NCBI RefSeq assembly: GCF_005154805.1
Contig: NZ_CP039727.1
Coordinates: forward strand, 1,175,501 to 1,239,500
Length of the DNA stretch: 64,000 nt
Source of the DNA: Bacillus sp. S3
GTDB taxonomy: Bacteria; Bacillota; Bacilli; Bacillales; Cytobacillaceae
Direction of reading: 5' to 3'
Both the position numbers and the translations under genes were made by a program. Shown here piece by piece: positions 32,337 through 41,509 of this stretch; the first letter of the stretch is position 1; every line of letters begins with the position of its first letter. The notes under the pieces are model-generated. The model worked only from the letters and a program-made list of their open reading frames with translations. It searched no databases and was not told where the DNA came from.

Positions 32337-33481
32337 TGAAACACCCATACTTAAACGATGACCACGAAATTTTTCGCCAATCGTTAAGAAAGTTTTTAGA
32401 AAAAGAAGCATATCCCTTTTATGAGCAATGGGAAGAAGACCGGATGATTCCTCGGTCTTTTTGGCAGAAGATGGGGGAGCAGGGCTTTCTATGCCCTGAT
32501 ATCGATGAAAAATATGGCGGCAGTGAAGTAGATTGGGGTTTTGCAGTTGTTATAAATGAGGAGCTAGAGCGCGTCGGGTCAGGACTAATTGGTATCGGGC
32601 TTCATAACGACATTGTGGTGCCATACATCACCACATACGGCAGTGAGGAACAGAAGCAGCGCTGGCTGCCGAAATGTGTCACTGGTGAAATTATTACCGC
32701 AATTGCCATGACGGAACCAGGCACAGGCTCTGATCTTGCAAATATTAAAACAACCGCCAAGCTTGAAGGTGACCATTATATCGTCAACGGACAAAAGACG
32801 TTTATCACGAATGGGATTCAATCTGACCTTGTTTTGGTCGCGGTTAAAACCGACCCCCAGGCAGTACCGAAGCATAAGGGGGTTAGTCTTATCTTAATTG
32901 AACGGGATACACCTGGATTCTCTAGAGGTAGAAAGTTGAACAAGGTTGGGCTTCATTGTCAGGATACAGCGGAATTGATTTTTGAAGACTGCCGGGTTCC
33001 AAAGGAAAATCTGCTTGGCGAAGAAGGCAAGGGCTTCCTCTATTTAATGGAAAAACTCCAACAGGAGCGGCTTCTTGTTGCAATTGGAGCACAAACGGCA
33101 TCGGAAGTGATGCTGAAAATGACCATCGATTACGTGAAAAGCCGGGAAGCGTTTGGAAAACCCGTAAGCCAATTCCAAAATACTCAGTTTAAAATTGTTG
33201 AGATGGCAACCGAGATTGAAATGGGCAGGGTATTCTTGGATCAGTTAATTGCCGAGCATATTGAAGGGAAAAACGTCGTGACGAAGGTGTCGATGGCAAA
33301 ATGGAAGTTGACAGATATTGCAAAGAAGATTGCGGCGGAATGTATGCAGCTCCATGGCGGATACGGCTATATGGAGGAATACGAAATTGCGAGACGATTC
33401 CGCGATATTCCTGTCTCGAGCATTTATGCCGGAACAAATGAGATCATGAAGACGATCATTGCGAAAAATCTAGGTTTATAG
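32336..33481 (+). CDS. Acyl-CoA dehydrogenase
   Basis: 381 aa with FAD-type blocks: ITAIAMTEPGTGSDLANIKTTA, YIVNGQKTFITNG, CMQLHGGYGYMEEYEIARRFRD and SSIYAGTNEIMKTIIAK. Introduces the 2,3-double bond into acyl-CoA and passes electrons to ETF. Translationally coupled to the ligase by TAATG. Sequence style is that of long-chain/isovaleryl-type bacterial ACADs. The enoyl-CoA hydratase that would be needed next is not encoded in this operon. Confidence 0.9.
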   Translation: MKHPYLNDDHEIFRQSLRKFLEKEAYPFYEQWEEDRMIPRSFWQKMGEQGFLCPDIDEKYGGSEVDWGFAVVINEELERVGSGLIGIGLHNDIVVPYITTYGSEEQKQRWLPKCVTGEIITAIAMTEPGTGSDLANIKTTAKLEGDHYIVNGQKTFITNGIQSDLVLVAVKTDPQAVPKHKGVSLILIERDTPGFSRGRKLNKVGLHCQDTAELIFEDCRVPKENLLGEEGKGFLYLMEKLQQERLLVAIGAQTASEVMLKMTIDYVKSREAFGKPVSQFQNTQFKIVEMATEIEMGRVFLDQLIAEHIEGKNVVTKVSMAKWKLTDIAKKIAAECMQLHGGYGYMEEYEIARRFRDIPVSSIYAGTNEIMKTIIAKNLGL

Positions 33482-33495
33482 AAAGGAAGTTGTAT

Positions 33496-34653
33496 ATGCG
33501 GGAAGTTGTCATTGTTGAAGGGGTTCGGACCCCTGTAGGGAGAAGAAATGGTCTTTTGAAGGAGATCCGACCGGATGATTTGGCTGGTTTAACATTAAAA
33601 GAGCTGGTAAACCGTGCAGGTATCGATCCAGCAATAATCGATGATGTCATTTTAGGCTGTGTGACCCAATCAGGGGAACAAGCTGGGGATATTGCCAGGG
33701 TTGCTGCTTTAATCGCTGGATTCCCAATTGAGGTGCCAGGCACCACGATTGACCGCCAATGCGGTTCAAGCCAGCAAGCTGTTCACTTTGCTGCACAAGC
33801 AATTCTTGCCGGCGATATGGATGTCGTAATTGCCGGCGGTGTGGAAAGCATGTCACGTGTGCCGATGGGCTCTAACTATAAGGGGGCCGAGGACACTTTT
33901 AGTCCGAATTTAAGATCTAAGTACGAAATGATTCATCAGGGATTATCTGCTGAGCGGATTGCCGAAAACTATGGTTTTACTCGGGAACAACTCGATCAAT
34001 TTTCACTCGAAAGTCACCAAAAGGCATTAAAGGCGCAGGATGAAGGGTATTTTGCTAGAGAAATTTTTCCGCTTGAAGTAACGCTTCCGGACGGAGCCAC
34101 AGTTACCGTCAAAGATGATTCCGGTCCAAGAAAGGGGACTTCACTTGAAGCATTGGCAGGTTTGAAGACATCCTTCAAAGAGGATGGTGTCATTCATGCC
34201 GGAAACTCTAGTCAAATTAGTGACGGAGCAGCCGCCTTATTACTCATGTCCCGCGAGAAAGCAGAAGAGCTTGGCCTAAAGCCGCGGTTCCGTGTTCATA
34301 CACGTGTAGTCGTTGGCTCCGATCCAACCTTGATGCTGACAGGACCGATTCCCGCAACGCGGAAAGCACTCGAAAAGTCAGGGCTCTCCATTGATGCTAT
34401 TGATATATTTGAAGTAAATGAAGCCTTTGCCCCGGTACCGCTTGCTTGGCTGAAAGATACGGGTGCTGACCCGGCAAAACTTAATCCCAACGGCGGTGCG
34501 ATTGCTCTAGGTCATCCTCTTGGCGGCAGCGGTGCGCGTTTAATGGTAACGATGATGTATGAGCTCGAGCGCACCAGAGGACGATACGGATTGCAAACAA
34601 TGTGCGAAGGCCACGGTATGGCAAACGCGACAATTATTGAACGGTTAGATTAA
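33496..34653 (+). CDS. Thiolase (acetyl-CoA acyltransferase)
   Basis: 385 aa. Nucleophile Cys in TTIDRQCGSSQQA, base His in NGGAIALGHPLGGSG, second Cys in TMCEGHGMANATII. The CEGHGMA block replaces the commoner CIGGGMG, as in several degradative thiolases. Catalyses the final thiolytic step. ATG 33496 follows GAAAGGAAG. Within the operon, 14 bp after the dehydrogenase. Confidence 0.88.
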   Translation: MREVVIVEGVRTPVGRRNGLLKEIRPDDLAGLTLKELVNRAGIDPAIIDDVILGCVTQSGEQAGDIARVAALIAGFPIEVPGTTIDRQCGSSQQAVHFAAQAILAGDMDVVIAGGVESMSRVPMGSNYKGAEDTFSPNLRSKYEMIHQGLSAERIAENYGFTREQLDQFSLESHQKALKAQDEGYFAREIFPLEVTLPDGATVTVKDDSGPRKGTSLEALAGLKTSFKEDGVIHAGNSSQISDGAAALLLMSREKAEELGLKPRFRVHTRVVVGSDPTLMLTGPIPATRKALEKSGLSIDAIDIFEVNEAFAPVPLAWLKDTGADPAKLNPNGGAIALGHPLGGSGARLMVTMMYELERTRGRYGLQTMCEGHGMANATIIERLD

Positions 34654-34747
34654 CTCTTAGTCGTTATAAATTGGATTCGCAAATAATGCATCCGGATGCG
34701 TAAATTAAATGGGGAAACTTGCCAATATACTTAATGGAGGCGTTTAA

Positions 34748-36322
34748 ATGACCACGACAATTGGAAAAATCTTTAATTTAACGGTAAAAAGGTTTCCAAA
34801 CAAAGAGGCTTTGTATGATGTTCGAAAAAATGTCCGCTACACCTACAAGGAATGGAACGAACAGGTAAACCGGCTCGCCAATGCACTATTAAATGAAGGA
34901 GTTAAGAAAGGCGACCGTGTTTCCACGTTCATGTTTAATACCGAGGAATTGGGGACTGCCTTTTTTGCCTGTGCTAAAATCGGTGCTATTTTTAATCCGA
35001 TTAATTTCCGGCTCACTCCTGAGGAAGTGGCATATATTTTAGCCGATGCCGCCCCTAAGGTTGTTCTTTTTGAAAAAGCCTTAGAGCCCGTCGTGTCAGC
35101 AATCTCCAAGCGCTTCGATAAAATCGCCTTCTGGTTTATTGATGAAAATCAGCCTGATTACGCGGCAAGCTTTCACAAAAAAATTACCTCAGCATCAACA
35201 AAAGAGGTTCAGGCGGAAGTAAACGAGAATGACATCTATGCCTTTATTTATACAAGCGGAACAACGGGCAGACCTAAAGGGGTCATGCATAGCCACCGGA
35301 ATATGGTAGACCAAAGTGTGCTCTGTAATGCAGCGCAGAAGCTTGAAGCGGAGGATGTTGGCCTCGTGACCGCCCCGATGTTCCATTGTGCCGAGCTTCA
35401 TTGTGCCTTCCTGCCAAGGGTGCATGTTGGGGCAAGGAATGTCATTTTACACCAATTCAATCCAAAAGCCATCCTTGGATTGATTGAACAGGAAAAAATC
35501 TCAAAGTTTTTCGCCGCACCAACGATGTGGAACATGCTCCTTCAGGAAGATCTAAGTCAATATGACCTTTCAAGCTTGAAGCTTGGTTTATATGGTGCAG
35601 CTCCAATGGCTCCGTCGCTCGTCCATGCTTTGCATGATCGCTTAGGCATTTCTTTAATTCAAGCGTATGGGATGACGGAAATGGGGCCGGCTATTACCTT
35701 TCTATCGGAAAATGATCAGCTAAGAAAAGCGGGTTCTGCAGGGCAAGCAGCTCTTAGTCATGATATTAGGGTGGTCCGTACCAGAGAAGATGGGCCATCT
35801 GATCCAGATGATATGATGCCGGCTGGCGAAACAGGTGAAATTATTGTTCAAGGGCCATGCATGATGATTGGCTATTTTAATCGTGAGGAAGCGACTGAAA
35901 ACGCGTTGTACAAAGGCTGGTACCATTCGGGTGACATCGGCTATCTCGATGAAGATGGATTCCTATTTGTAAATGACCGTGTTGACGACATGATCGTCAG
36001 CGGCGGGGAAAACATTTATCCGCGTGAGGTTGAAGATGTTTTGCATGCACACCCGGGTGTTCTGGACGTTGCGATAGTTGGCCAGCCGGATGACCGCTGG
36101 GGTGAAACGGTTTCCGCTTTTGTTGTAAAAAAAGATCCGAATATAACCGAACAAGAATTAGATGATTTCTGCAAAAATAGTGATAGCCTGGCAAACTATA
36201 AGCGTCCGAGGAACTATATTTTTTGTGAAGCATTGCCGCGAAATGCCAGCGGCAAAATCCAAAAATTTGTTCTTCGTAAGCAGCTGGAGGAGCTTTTTTC
36301 CCCAGATATGAAAGGTCTCTGA
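34748..36322 (+). CDS. Second acyl-CoA synthetase (AMP-forming)
   Basis: 524 aa, YTSGTTGRPKG P-loop, GMTEMGPAI, WYHSGDIGYLDEDGF and C-terminal PRNASGKIQK. Distinct from the first ligase in sequence, so the operon probably handles two acid classes or stages. A 94-bp gap with a perfect GCATCCGGATGC palindrome precedes it, but no terminator; GGAGG at the right distance from ATG 34748. Confidence 0.9.
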   Translation: MTTTIGKIFNLTVKRFPNKEALYDVRKNVRYTYKEWNEQVNRLANALLNEGVKKGDRVSTFMFNTEELGTAFFACAKIGAIFNPINFRLTPEEVAYILADAAPKVVLFEKALEPVVSAISKRFDKIAFWFIDENQPDYAASFHKKITSASTKEVQAEVNENDIYAFIYTSGTTGRPKGVMHSHRNMVDQSVLCNAAQKLEAEDVGLVTAPMFHCAELHCAFLPRVHVGARNVILHQFNPKAILGLIEQEKISKFFAAPTMWNMLLQEDLSQYDLSSLKLGLYGAAPMAPSLVHALHDRLGISLIQAYGMTEMGPAITFLSENDQLRKAGSAGQAALSHDIRVVRTREDGPSDPDDMMPAGETGEIIVQGPCMMIGYFNREEATENALYKGWYHSGDIGYLDEDGFLFVNDRVDDMIVSGGENIYPREVEDVLHAHPGVLDVAIVGQPDDRWGETVSAFVVKKDPNITEQELDDFCKNSDSLANYKRPRNYIFCEALPRNASGKIQKFVLRKQLEELFSPDMKGL

Positions 36323-36324
36323 AT

Positions 36325-37419
36325 ATGTTAAAAGGCATTAAAGTCATTGATTTTACTAACTATCTTCCGGGCCCTTTTGCTACATTGAGGCTTGCAGAAT
36401 TGGGAGCAGAAATTATTAAAGTGGAACCCCCTGAAGGAGATCCTGCCCGGAATACAGGAATTACTCAGAAGGGAACTGGTCTTGTTTTTCTAGCGAACAA
36501 CCGGCAGAAAAAGAGCATCACTCTTAACTTGAAGAATAGTGAAGGCTTGGAAACGGCCTTAAAACTAATTACCAACGCCGATGTTGTGATCGAAAGCTTC
36601 AGACCTGGAGTGATGGAGAAGCTCGGGCTCGGGTATGAAGCCGTAAGAAATGTGAAACCTGATATCGTCTATTGTTCCATTTCAGGCTATGGACAAAGCG
36701 GCATTCTAAGCAAACTCGGCAATCATGACCTCAATTATATGGCCTTAAGCGGAGTCTTAGCCCAGCTAAAAGATAAAACGGGTAAACCTGTTCATCCGTC
36801 TATTACTTTAGCTGATTATTTAGGGGGATATGCGGCAAATGAGCGGATTCTTGCAGGGCTTGTTTCAAGGTCTTTAACCGGGAAAGGTAATTACCATTCA
36901 ATTTCCATCACAGATCAACTGGTATCGTTGCTTGGGAATCATGTATTGGTTGAAAAGGAAACGGGTAAGGGAACGGGCATAAATGTCCTAAATGGAAGCA
37001 TTATTTCTTACGCCATCTATGAAACGATGGATGGAAGGTATATGAGTTTGGCTGCACTGGAGCCGAAGTTTTGGCGGAATTTTTGCCAATCACATGGACG
37101 TGAAGACTGGTTTGCAGCTCATTTTTCAAAAACGGAGGATACCAATCCAATTTTTCAAGAACTGACAGACCTGTTTAAAAGCAAAACCTTCTATGAGTGG
37201 ACGGAGATCGCGCAAAAAGTAGATTGCTGCATGGCCCCGGTTCTTGAGGTAGGGGAACTCAGCGAAAACCCATATTTCAAAGAGAAGGAGATAATATTTG
37301 CTTCTTCTTGGGGAGATTATCAAGTTAAAATGCACAGTGACGTTGAACAGGGAACGATTGCCCCTCCGCCAAAAAAAGGCGAGCATAGGGATGAAATATT
37401 AAATGACATCCTGATTTGA
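36325..37419 (+). CDS. CaiB/BaiF-type CoA transferase
   Basis: 364 aa, class III CoA transferase: IDFTNYLPGPFATLRLAELGAEIIKVEPPEGDPAR at the N-terminus, SFRPGVMEKLGLGYEAV, and NHDLNYMALSG, whose Asp is the position of the catalytic residue in this family. Moves CoA between carboxylates without ATP, or racemises methyl-branched acyl-CoAs (AMACR branch). It starts two bases after the preceding stop. AMACR-like activity would fit degradation of branched acids, but this is inference. Confidence 0.85.
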   Translation: MLKGIKVIDFTNYLPGPFATLRLAELGAEIIKVEPPEGDPARNTGITQKGTGLVFLANNRQKKSITLNLKNSEGLETALKLITNADVVIESFRPGVMEKLGLGYEAVRNVKPDIVYCSISGYGQSGILSKLGNHDLNYMALSGVLAQLKDKTGKPVHPSITLADYLGGYAANERILAGLVSRSLTGKGNYHSISITDQLVSLLGNHVLVEKETGKGTGINVLNGSIISYAIYETMDGRYMSLAALEPKFWRNFCQSHGREDWFAAHFSKTEDTNPIFQELTDLFKSKTFYEWTEIAQKVDCCMAPVLEVGELSENPYFKEKEIIFASSWGDYQVKMHSDVEQGTIAPPPKKGEHRDEILNDILI

Positions 37420-37449
37420 AAAGGAGTTTGCACATTTCCAAAATAACAA

Positions 37450-37482
37450 AACCGCTTGAACCTGTACTAGGTCTCAAGCGGT
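37450..37482. terminator. Bidirectional terminator
   Basis: AACCGCTTGA/TCAAGCGGTT 10-bp stem with an inner ACCT/AGGT extension, between the CoA operon and the reverse-strand TraB-like gene. No long T run on either side. Confidence 0.7.
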
Positions 37483-37490
37483 TAGATTAC

Positions 37491-38369
37491 TTATTCGAAG
37501 ACTTTCTTAACATCGTATCCATTTTGCTTAAAATAGGCCAAAATTCCATTTTCACCTTCTAAGTGCCCCACGCCAACAGCAACAAAATAAATATCACCAC
37601 TACTTATATACGATTCAAATTTTTTTACCCAAATTTTATTTCTGTCATCAACAAGAATTTTATTTTGCTTCTTTTCAAATTCATCTACCGACTCATTATG
37701 GTTAAACTGTCTTCCTTGGATATATTCTGTATATAGTTGTTCTAGCTGCCGTTTGGATTCTGTGAATGTAGGAATTTGCTTACTCACTCTATCGGCGTCC
37801 TTCTCGGTGTACACTTTTCGCATAGCTTCAATTTGCTCATTTTGTGTTTCCAAGTATTGAGGGGTGAGATGATATAATTCCGCCAGTTCCGCTATTTTTT
37901 GATCTACTCCATACTCTGACGATAAATCATCAAAGCCTGTACTCAAAAATAATCCCATGACAAACCAAAATTGATATTTTTGTAGTAAAGAATAATCAAG
38001 GTTATATTCTTTTGCCCGCTGCTTTAGAATGGCTATTGCCTCATCAGATAAATAATCCTCTAAAGTCTCATCATCTTTTAATAAATACAATTCTTTCTTG
38101 TCCATTATGTCAGAAGCCGATGTTTCAGTGACAAGGAATTTCGATTTTGCAAGGGCTTGCTCTATTTTTCGAGGAAAGGGATACATTTCTGCCTTCCCAA
38201 TATGAATGGTTCCAAGCAGGTACATATAGTGATTGTTTTTTTCTATTTTATAAAAAGGCCATGCCACATCCAGCTTTGCTTCCTTTCGTGATTGATTCGC
38301 AGCGACGGAACCGCTATTTAGAAAAATACATATAAAAAAAGGAATCATAAGGATTACTAAACGCATCAT
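37491..38369 (-). CDS. TraB/GumN-family secreted or membrane-anchored protein
   Basis: About 292 aa with a signal peptide or anchor (hydrophobic LVILMIPFFICIFLNSGSVA). TraB/GumN motifs: YLLGTIHIGKAEMYPF near the N-terminus (GTxHxG), VTETSASD, and FVAVGVGHLEGENGILAYFKQNGY at the end. The family is related to erythromycin esterase/ChaN-like folds and may be metalloproteases. Substrate unknown. ATG 38369 is preferred, as GAAGGCGG lies at a good distance; a TTG at 38387 is in frame upstream. Confidence 0.82.
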   Translation of the reverse strand: MMRLVILMIPFFICIFLNSGSVAANQSRKEAKLDVAWPFYKIEKNNHYMYLLGTIHIGKAEMYPFPRKIEQALAKSKFLVTETSASDIMDKKELYLLKDDETLEDYLSDEAIAILKQRAKEYNLDYSLLQKYQFWFVMGLFLSTGFDDLSSEYGVDQKIAELAELYHLTPQYLETQNEQIEAMRKVYTEKDADRVSKQIPTFTESKRQLEQLYTEYIQGRQFNHNESVDEFEKKQNKILVDDRNKIWVKKFESYISSGDIYFVAVGVGHLEGENGILAYFKQNGYDVKKVFE

Positions 38370-38497
38370 GATGAACGCCGCCTTCAAAATGTTTATTGTT
38401 ACTTTCCCACAAATATCGTTATTTAATGACGAAATTTAAGTAGGAAAAACGGTATAATGAAAGTAGTTAATTTTGCAAAATGAAAGGAGAAACAATC

Positions 38498-40630
38498 TTG
38501 TTTGAAAAAACACTCCCACTACTCAATTCCTATTTCGGTTATAGCTCCTTCCGTAACGGTCAAGAACAGGCAATCCGTTCGGTATTAGCCGGCAATAATA
38601 CGATTTGTGTTATGCCGACCGGAGGCGGTAAATCCATCTGTTATCAAATTCCTGCACTTGTCCTTCCGGGTACCACGATTGTTATTTCCCCACTGATATC
38701 TTTAATGAAGGATCAGGTAGATACCCTCATTCAAGCGGGAATCCCAGCCACTTTTATTAATAGTTCGATAAGTTACAGCGAGGCAAATAAGCGGATCTAT
38801 GAAGCAAAACATGGGAAATACAAGCTTTTATACATAGCACCAGAGAGATTAGAATCATTTGAATTTGTAGAAGACCTGAAAAACATGGATATCCCACTTG
38901 TCGCCGTCGACGAAGCTCACTGTATCTCGCAGTGGGGACATGATTTCCGCCCAAGCTACCGTCATATTCAACAAATGATTCATAGTCTGCCGCAGCAGCC
39001 AAATGTTCTTGCCTTAACGGCAACAGCAACGCCGAGAGTTCGTGATGATATTTGCGAGCTGTTAAATATTAATGAAAGAAATACAATTATCACAGGGTTT
39101 GAGCGAGAAAACCTATCTTTCTCGGTGATCAAAGGGCAGGACAGGCAAAGGTTTCTCCTGGATTATCTAAAAAAGAATGAACAGGAAGCGGGGATTATTT
39201 ATGCAGCAACTCGAAAGAATGTTGATCAGCTTTATGAAAAGCTCCGTAAAGAGAACGTCAATGTTGCCCGCTACCACGCGGGCATGGGTGACGTGGACCG
39301 CGCTCGTGAGCAAGAACGATTTTTAGAAGATAAAGCATCCGTTATGGTTGCGACCTCTGCCTTTGGGATGGGGATCGATAAGAGTAATATCCGCTATGTA
39401 GTTCACTACCAGATGCCGAAAAACATGGAGAGCTATTATCAGGAAGCTGGACGTGCCGGACGGGACGGGCTAGACAGTGAATGTATTATGCTGTATTCGC
39501 CGCAAGATGTTCAGGTGCAGCGCTTTTTAATTGACCAATCCAGTGACAGGAGCCGGATGACACAGGAATTAGAGAAACTGCAGCAGATGGCTGATTATTG
39601 CCATACGGAAAACTGCTTGCAGGAGTTCATTTTAAACTATTTTGGCGAAACAGACACAGATGCTTGTGGCAGATGCGGCAACTGTTTGGATTCCAGGGCA
39701 AGCATTGATGTCACGAAGGAAGCACAAATGGTGATGTCCTGTGTGATTCGAATGGGGCAGCGTTTTGGGAAAAACATTACTGCACAGGTGTTAACGGGAT
39801 CGAAAAATAAAAAAGTAATCGAGATGGGCTTTGAGCGGCTTACGACCTATGGAATCATGAAAGATCAAGGTGCGAAAGAGGTCAGCGATTTTATTGAGTT
39901 TTTGATTTCACAGGAGTTACTCGCGATTGAACAAGGACAATTTCCGACGATTTATGTTTCACCGAAAGGAAAGGATGTTCTTTTAGGTAATGAGCAGGTT
40001 TATCGAAGAGAAGCGGTTAAAGTTAAACAAGTATCGAAAAATGATCCGTTATTTGAGGAGCTGCGGGATGTCCGCAGAAGGATAGCCGAAACGGAAAAAG
40101 TACCGCCATTCGTTATTTTTTCAGACGCTGCCCTTAAAGACATGTGTGCAAGACTTCCGAAAACAAGTGAAGAATTTTTACAGGTCAGCGGGGTTGGGGA
40201 GCATAAGCTGAAGAAATACGGACTTGAATTCATTCAAGCCATCCGTGCTTTTTTAGAAACCAATCCGGATTATCGAAGCGAAATCCAACCAGAATCGGCA
40301 GCATCGAAAAAGGCTGCTAAAAAAACGGCGGTTGGGGAATCGCATTTGGAGACATTGACATTAAATCAAAAGCACCTATCGATTGAGGAAATTGCTGAAC
40401 AACGCGAGCTTGCGGTCAGCACAGTGGAAAACCATTTACTTCAATGTGCTCAGCAAGGTATGGAGGTGGACTTTTCCAGGCATATTCCAAGTGAATACCT
40501 GCCACTGTTAGAAAAGGCCGTGGAAGAAGCCGGACGTGAACGGTTAAAACCAATCAAGGAACTCCTTCCAGAAGAAGTTAATTACTTTATGATAAAAGTG
40601 TATGTTTATTATTTAAGTAGAAAGAAGTAG
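38498..40630 (+). CDS. recQ: ATP-dependent DNA helicase RecQ
   Basis: 710 aa. Helicase motifs: MPTGGGKSICYQ (Walker A), VDEAHC, LTATATP, IIYAATRKNVDQLYEKL, YQEAGRAGRDG. The zinc-binding module CHTENCLQEFILNYFGETDTDACGRCGNC is intact, followed by a winged-helix RQC region, an HRDC domain (~515-590) and a C-terminal helical HTH_40-like segment (LNQKHLSIEEIAEQRELAVSTVENHL). That full layout is RecQ rather than the shorter RecS. Unwinds branched DNA in repair. TTG 38498 is set by AAAGGAG; ATG 38480 overlaps the site. A TATAAT lies at 38453. Confidence 0.92.
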   Translation: MFEKTLPLLNSYFGYSSFRNGQEQAIRSVLAGNNTICVMPTGGGKSICYQIPALVLPGTTIVISPLISLMKDQVDTLIQAGIPATFINSSISYSEANKRIYEAKHGKYKLLYIAPERLESFEFVEDLKNMDIPLVAVDEAHCISQWGHDFRPSYRHIQQMIHSLPQQPNVLALTATATPRVRDDICELLNINERNTIITGFERENLSFSVIKGQDRQRFLLDYLKKNEQEAGIIYAATRKNVDQLYEKLRKENVNVARYHAGMGDVDRAREQERFLEDKASVMVATSAFGMGIDKSNIRYVVHYQMPKNMESYYQEAGRAGRDGLDSECIMLYSPQDVQVQRFLIDQSSDRSRMTQELEKLQQMADYCHTENCLQEFILNYFGETDTDACGRCGNCLDSRASIDVTKEAQMVMSCVIRMGQRFGKNITAQVLTGSKNKKVIEMGFERLTTYGIMKDQGAKEVSDFIEFLISQELLAIEQGQFPTIYVSPKGKDVLLGNEQVYRREAVKVKQVSKNDPLFEELRDVRRRIAETEKVPPFVIFSDAALKDMCARLPKTSEEFLQVSGVGEHKLKKYGLEFIQAIRAFLETNPDYRSEIQPESAASKKAAKKTAVGESHLETLTLNQKHLSIEEIAEQRELAVSTVENHLLQCAQQGMEVDFSRHIPSEYLPLLEKAVEEAGRERLKPIKELLPEEVNYFMIKVYVYYLSRKK

Positions 40631-40720
40631 AGGAGTAGCTTGCACGCCCCCAGTCACTCTTATTTTTAGAGATTGTGGTAAAATATGTTAATATTAAACT
40701 ATCAATTAAGTTAGAAGGTG

Positions 40721-41506
40721 ATGATTATCAACGATGTCGTATTATCGATCAAGGATTTAGAAAAGCATTATGGCATAAACAATGTCCTAAAAGGGATAAA
40801 TTTAACTGTTTATCGCGGGCAAATTATCGGTTACATTGGGCCAAATGGCGCCGGTAAAAGCACGACAATTAAGATTTTGCTCGGGATTGAAGGGGATTAT
40901 TACGGCAAGGTAGAGATTTTTGGCAAAGAAGTTTCGGAATCGAATATCGACTATAAACGGAAAATAGGCTATGTCCCGGAAATAGCTGAGCTCTATGATA
41001 ATCTCACCGCAATGGAGTACTTAACCTTTGTCGGAGAATTATACGGAATGGATTTTCAAGCAGCTGATGAAAAGGCGCAAAGGTTGATGAAGGTGTTTGG
41101 CTTAGAGGAAGTGTACCGCTCACGAATTGCATCATACTCTAAGGGAATGCGGCAAAAGGTACTGATTGTCTCCAGTTTATTACATAACCCGGATCTGTTA
41201 TTTTTAGATGAGCCGTTAAGTGGTCTCGATGCTAACAGCGTGATGATTTTTAAAGAAATACTGTCCATTTTGGCGGCACAGGGTAAAACCATTTTCTATT
41301 CGTCGCATATCATGGATGTCGTTGAGAAAATAAGCAACCGGATTATCCTCATTAATGATGGGAAAATTGTCGCAGATGGCAGTTTTCTTGAGTTGAAGGA
41401 ACAAAATAAGGAAGGAACACTGGAGCAGATTTTTAATCAGCTGACTGGTTTTAATGAATATAGGGTTTTAGCAGAGGAATTTGTATCCATTGTTCAAGAG
41501 GGGTAA
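40721..41506 (+). CDS. ABC exporter ATP-binding protein
   Basis: 261 aa: Walker A GPNGAGKST, signature YSKGMRQK, Walker B LLFLDEPLSGLD, switch FYSSHIMDVV. The type is that of multi-drug/peptide or Nod-like exporters (CcmA/YhcG). Pairs with the permease four bases downstream. AGAAGG lies close to both GTG 40718 and ATG 40721, so the start is approximate. Cargo unknown. Confidence 0.85.
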   Translation: MIINDVVLSIKDLEKHYGINNVLKGINLTVYRGQIIGYIGPNGAGKSTTIKILLGIEGDYYGKVEIFGKEVSESNIDYKRKIGYVPEIAELYDNLTAMEYLTFVGELYGMDFQAADEKAQRLMKVFGLEEVYRSRIASYSKGMRQKVLIVSSLLHNPDLLFLDEPLSGLDANSVMIFKEILSILAAQGKTIFYSSHIMDVVEKISNRIILINDGKIVADGSFLELKEQNKEGTLEQIFNQLTGFNEYRVLAEEFVSIVQEG

Positions 41507-41509
41507 CAG

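Noticed and set aside
34688..34699. Perfect GCATCCGGATGC palindrome before the second acyl-CoA synthetase gene
   Set aside because: Only 12 bases, no loop or T run, and no match to the other operators here; may be chance.
40675..40857. 60-codon plus-strand frame upstream of the ABC ATPase gene
   Set aside because: Overlaps the ATPase gene in another frame and has no ribosome site; shadow.
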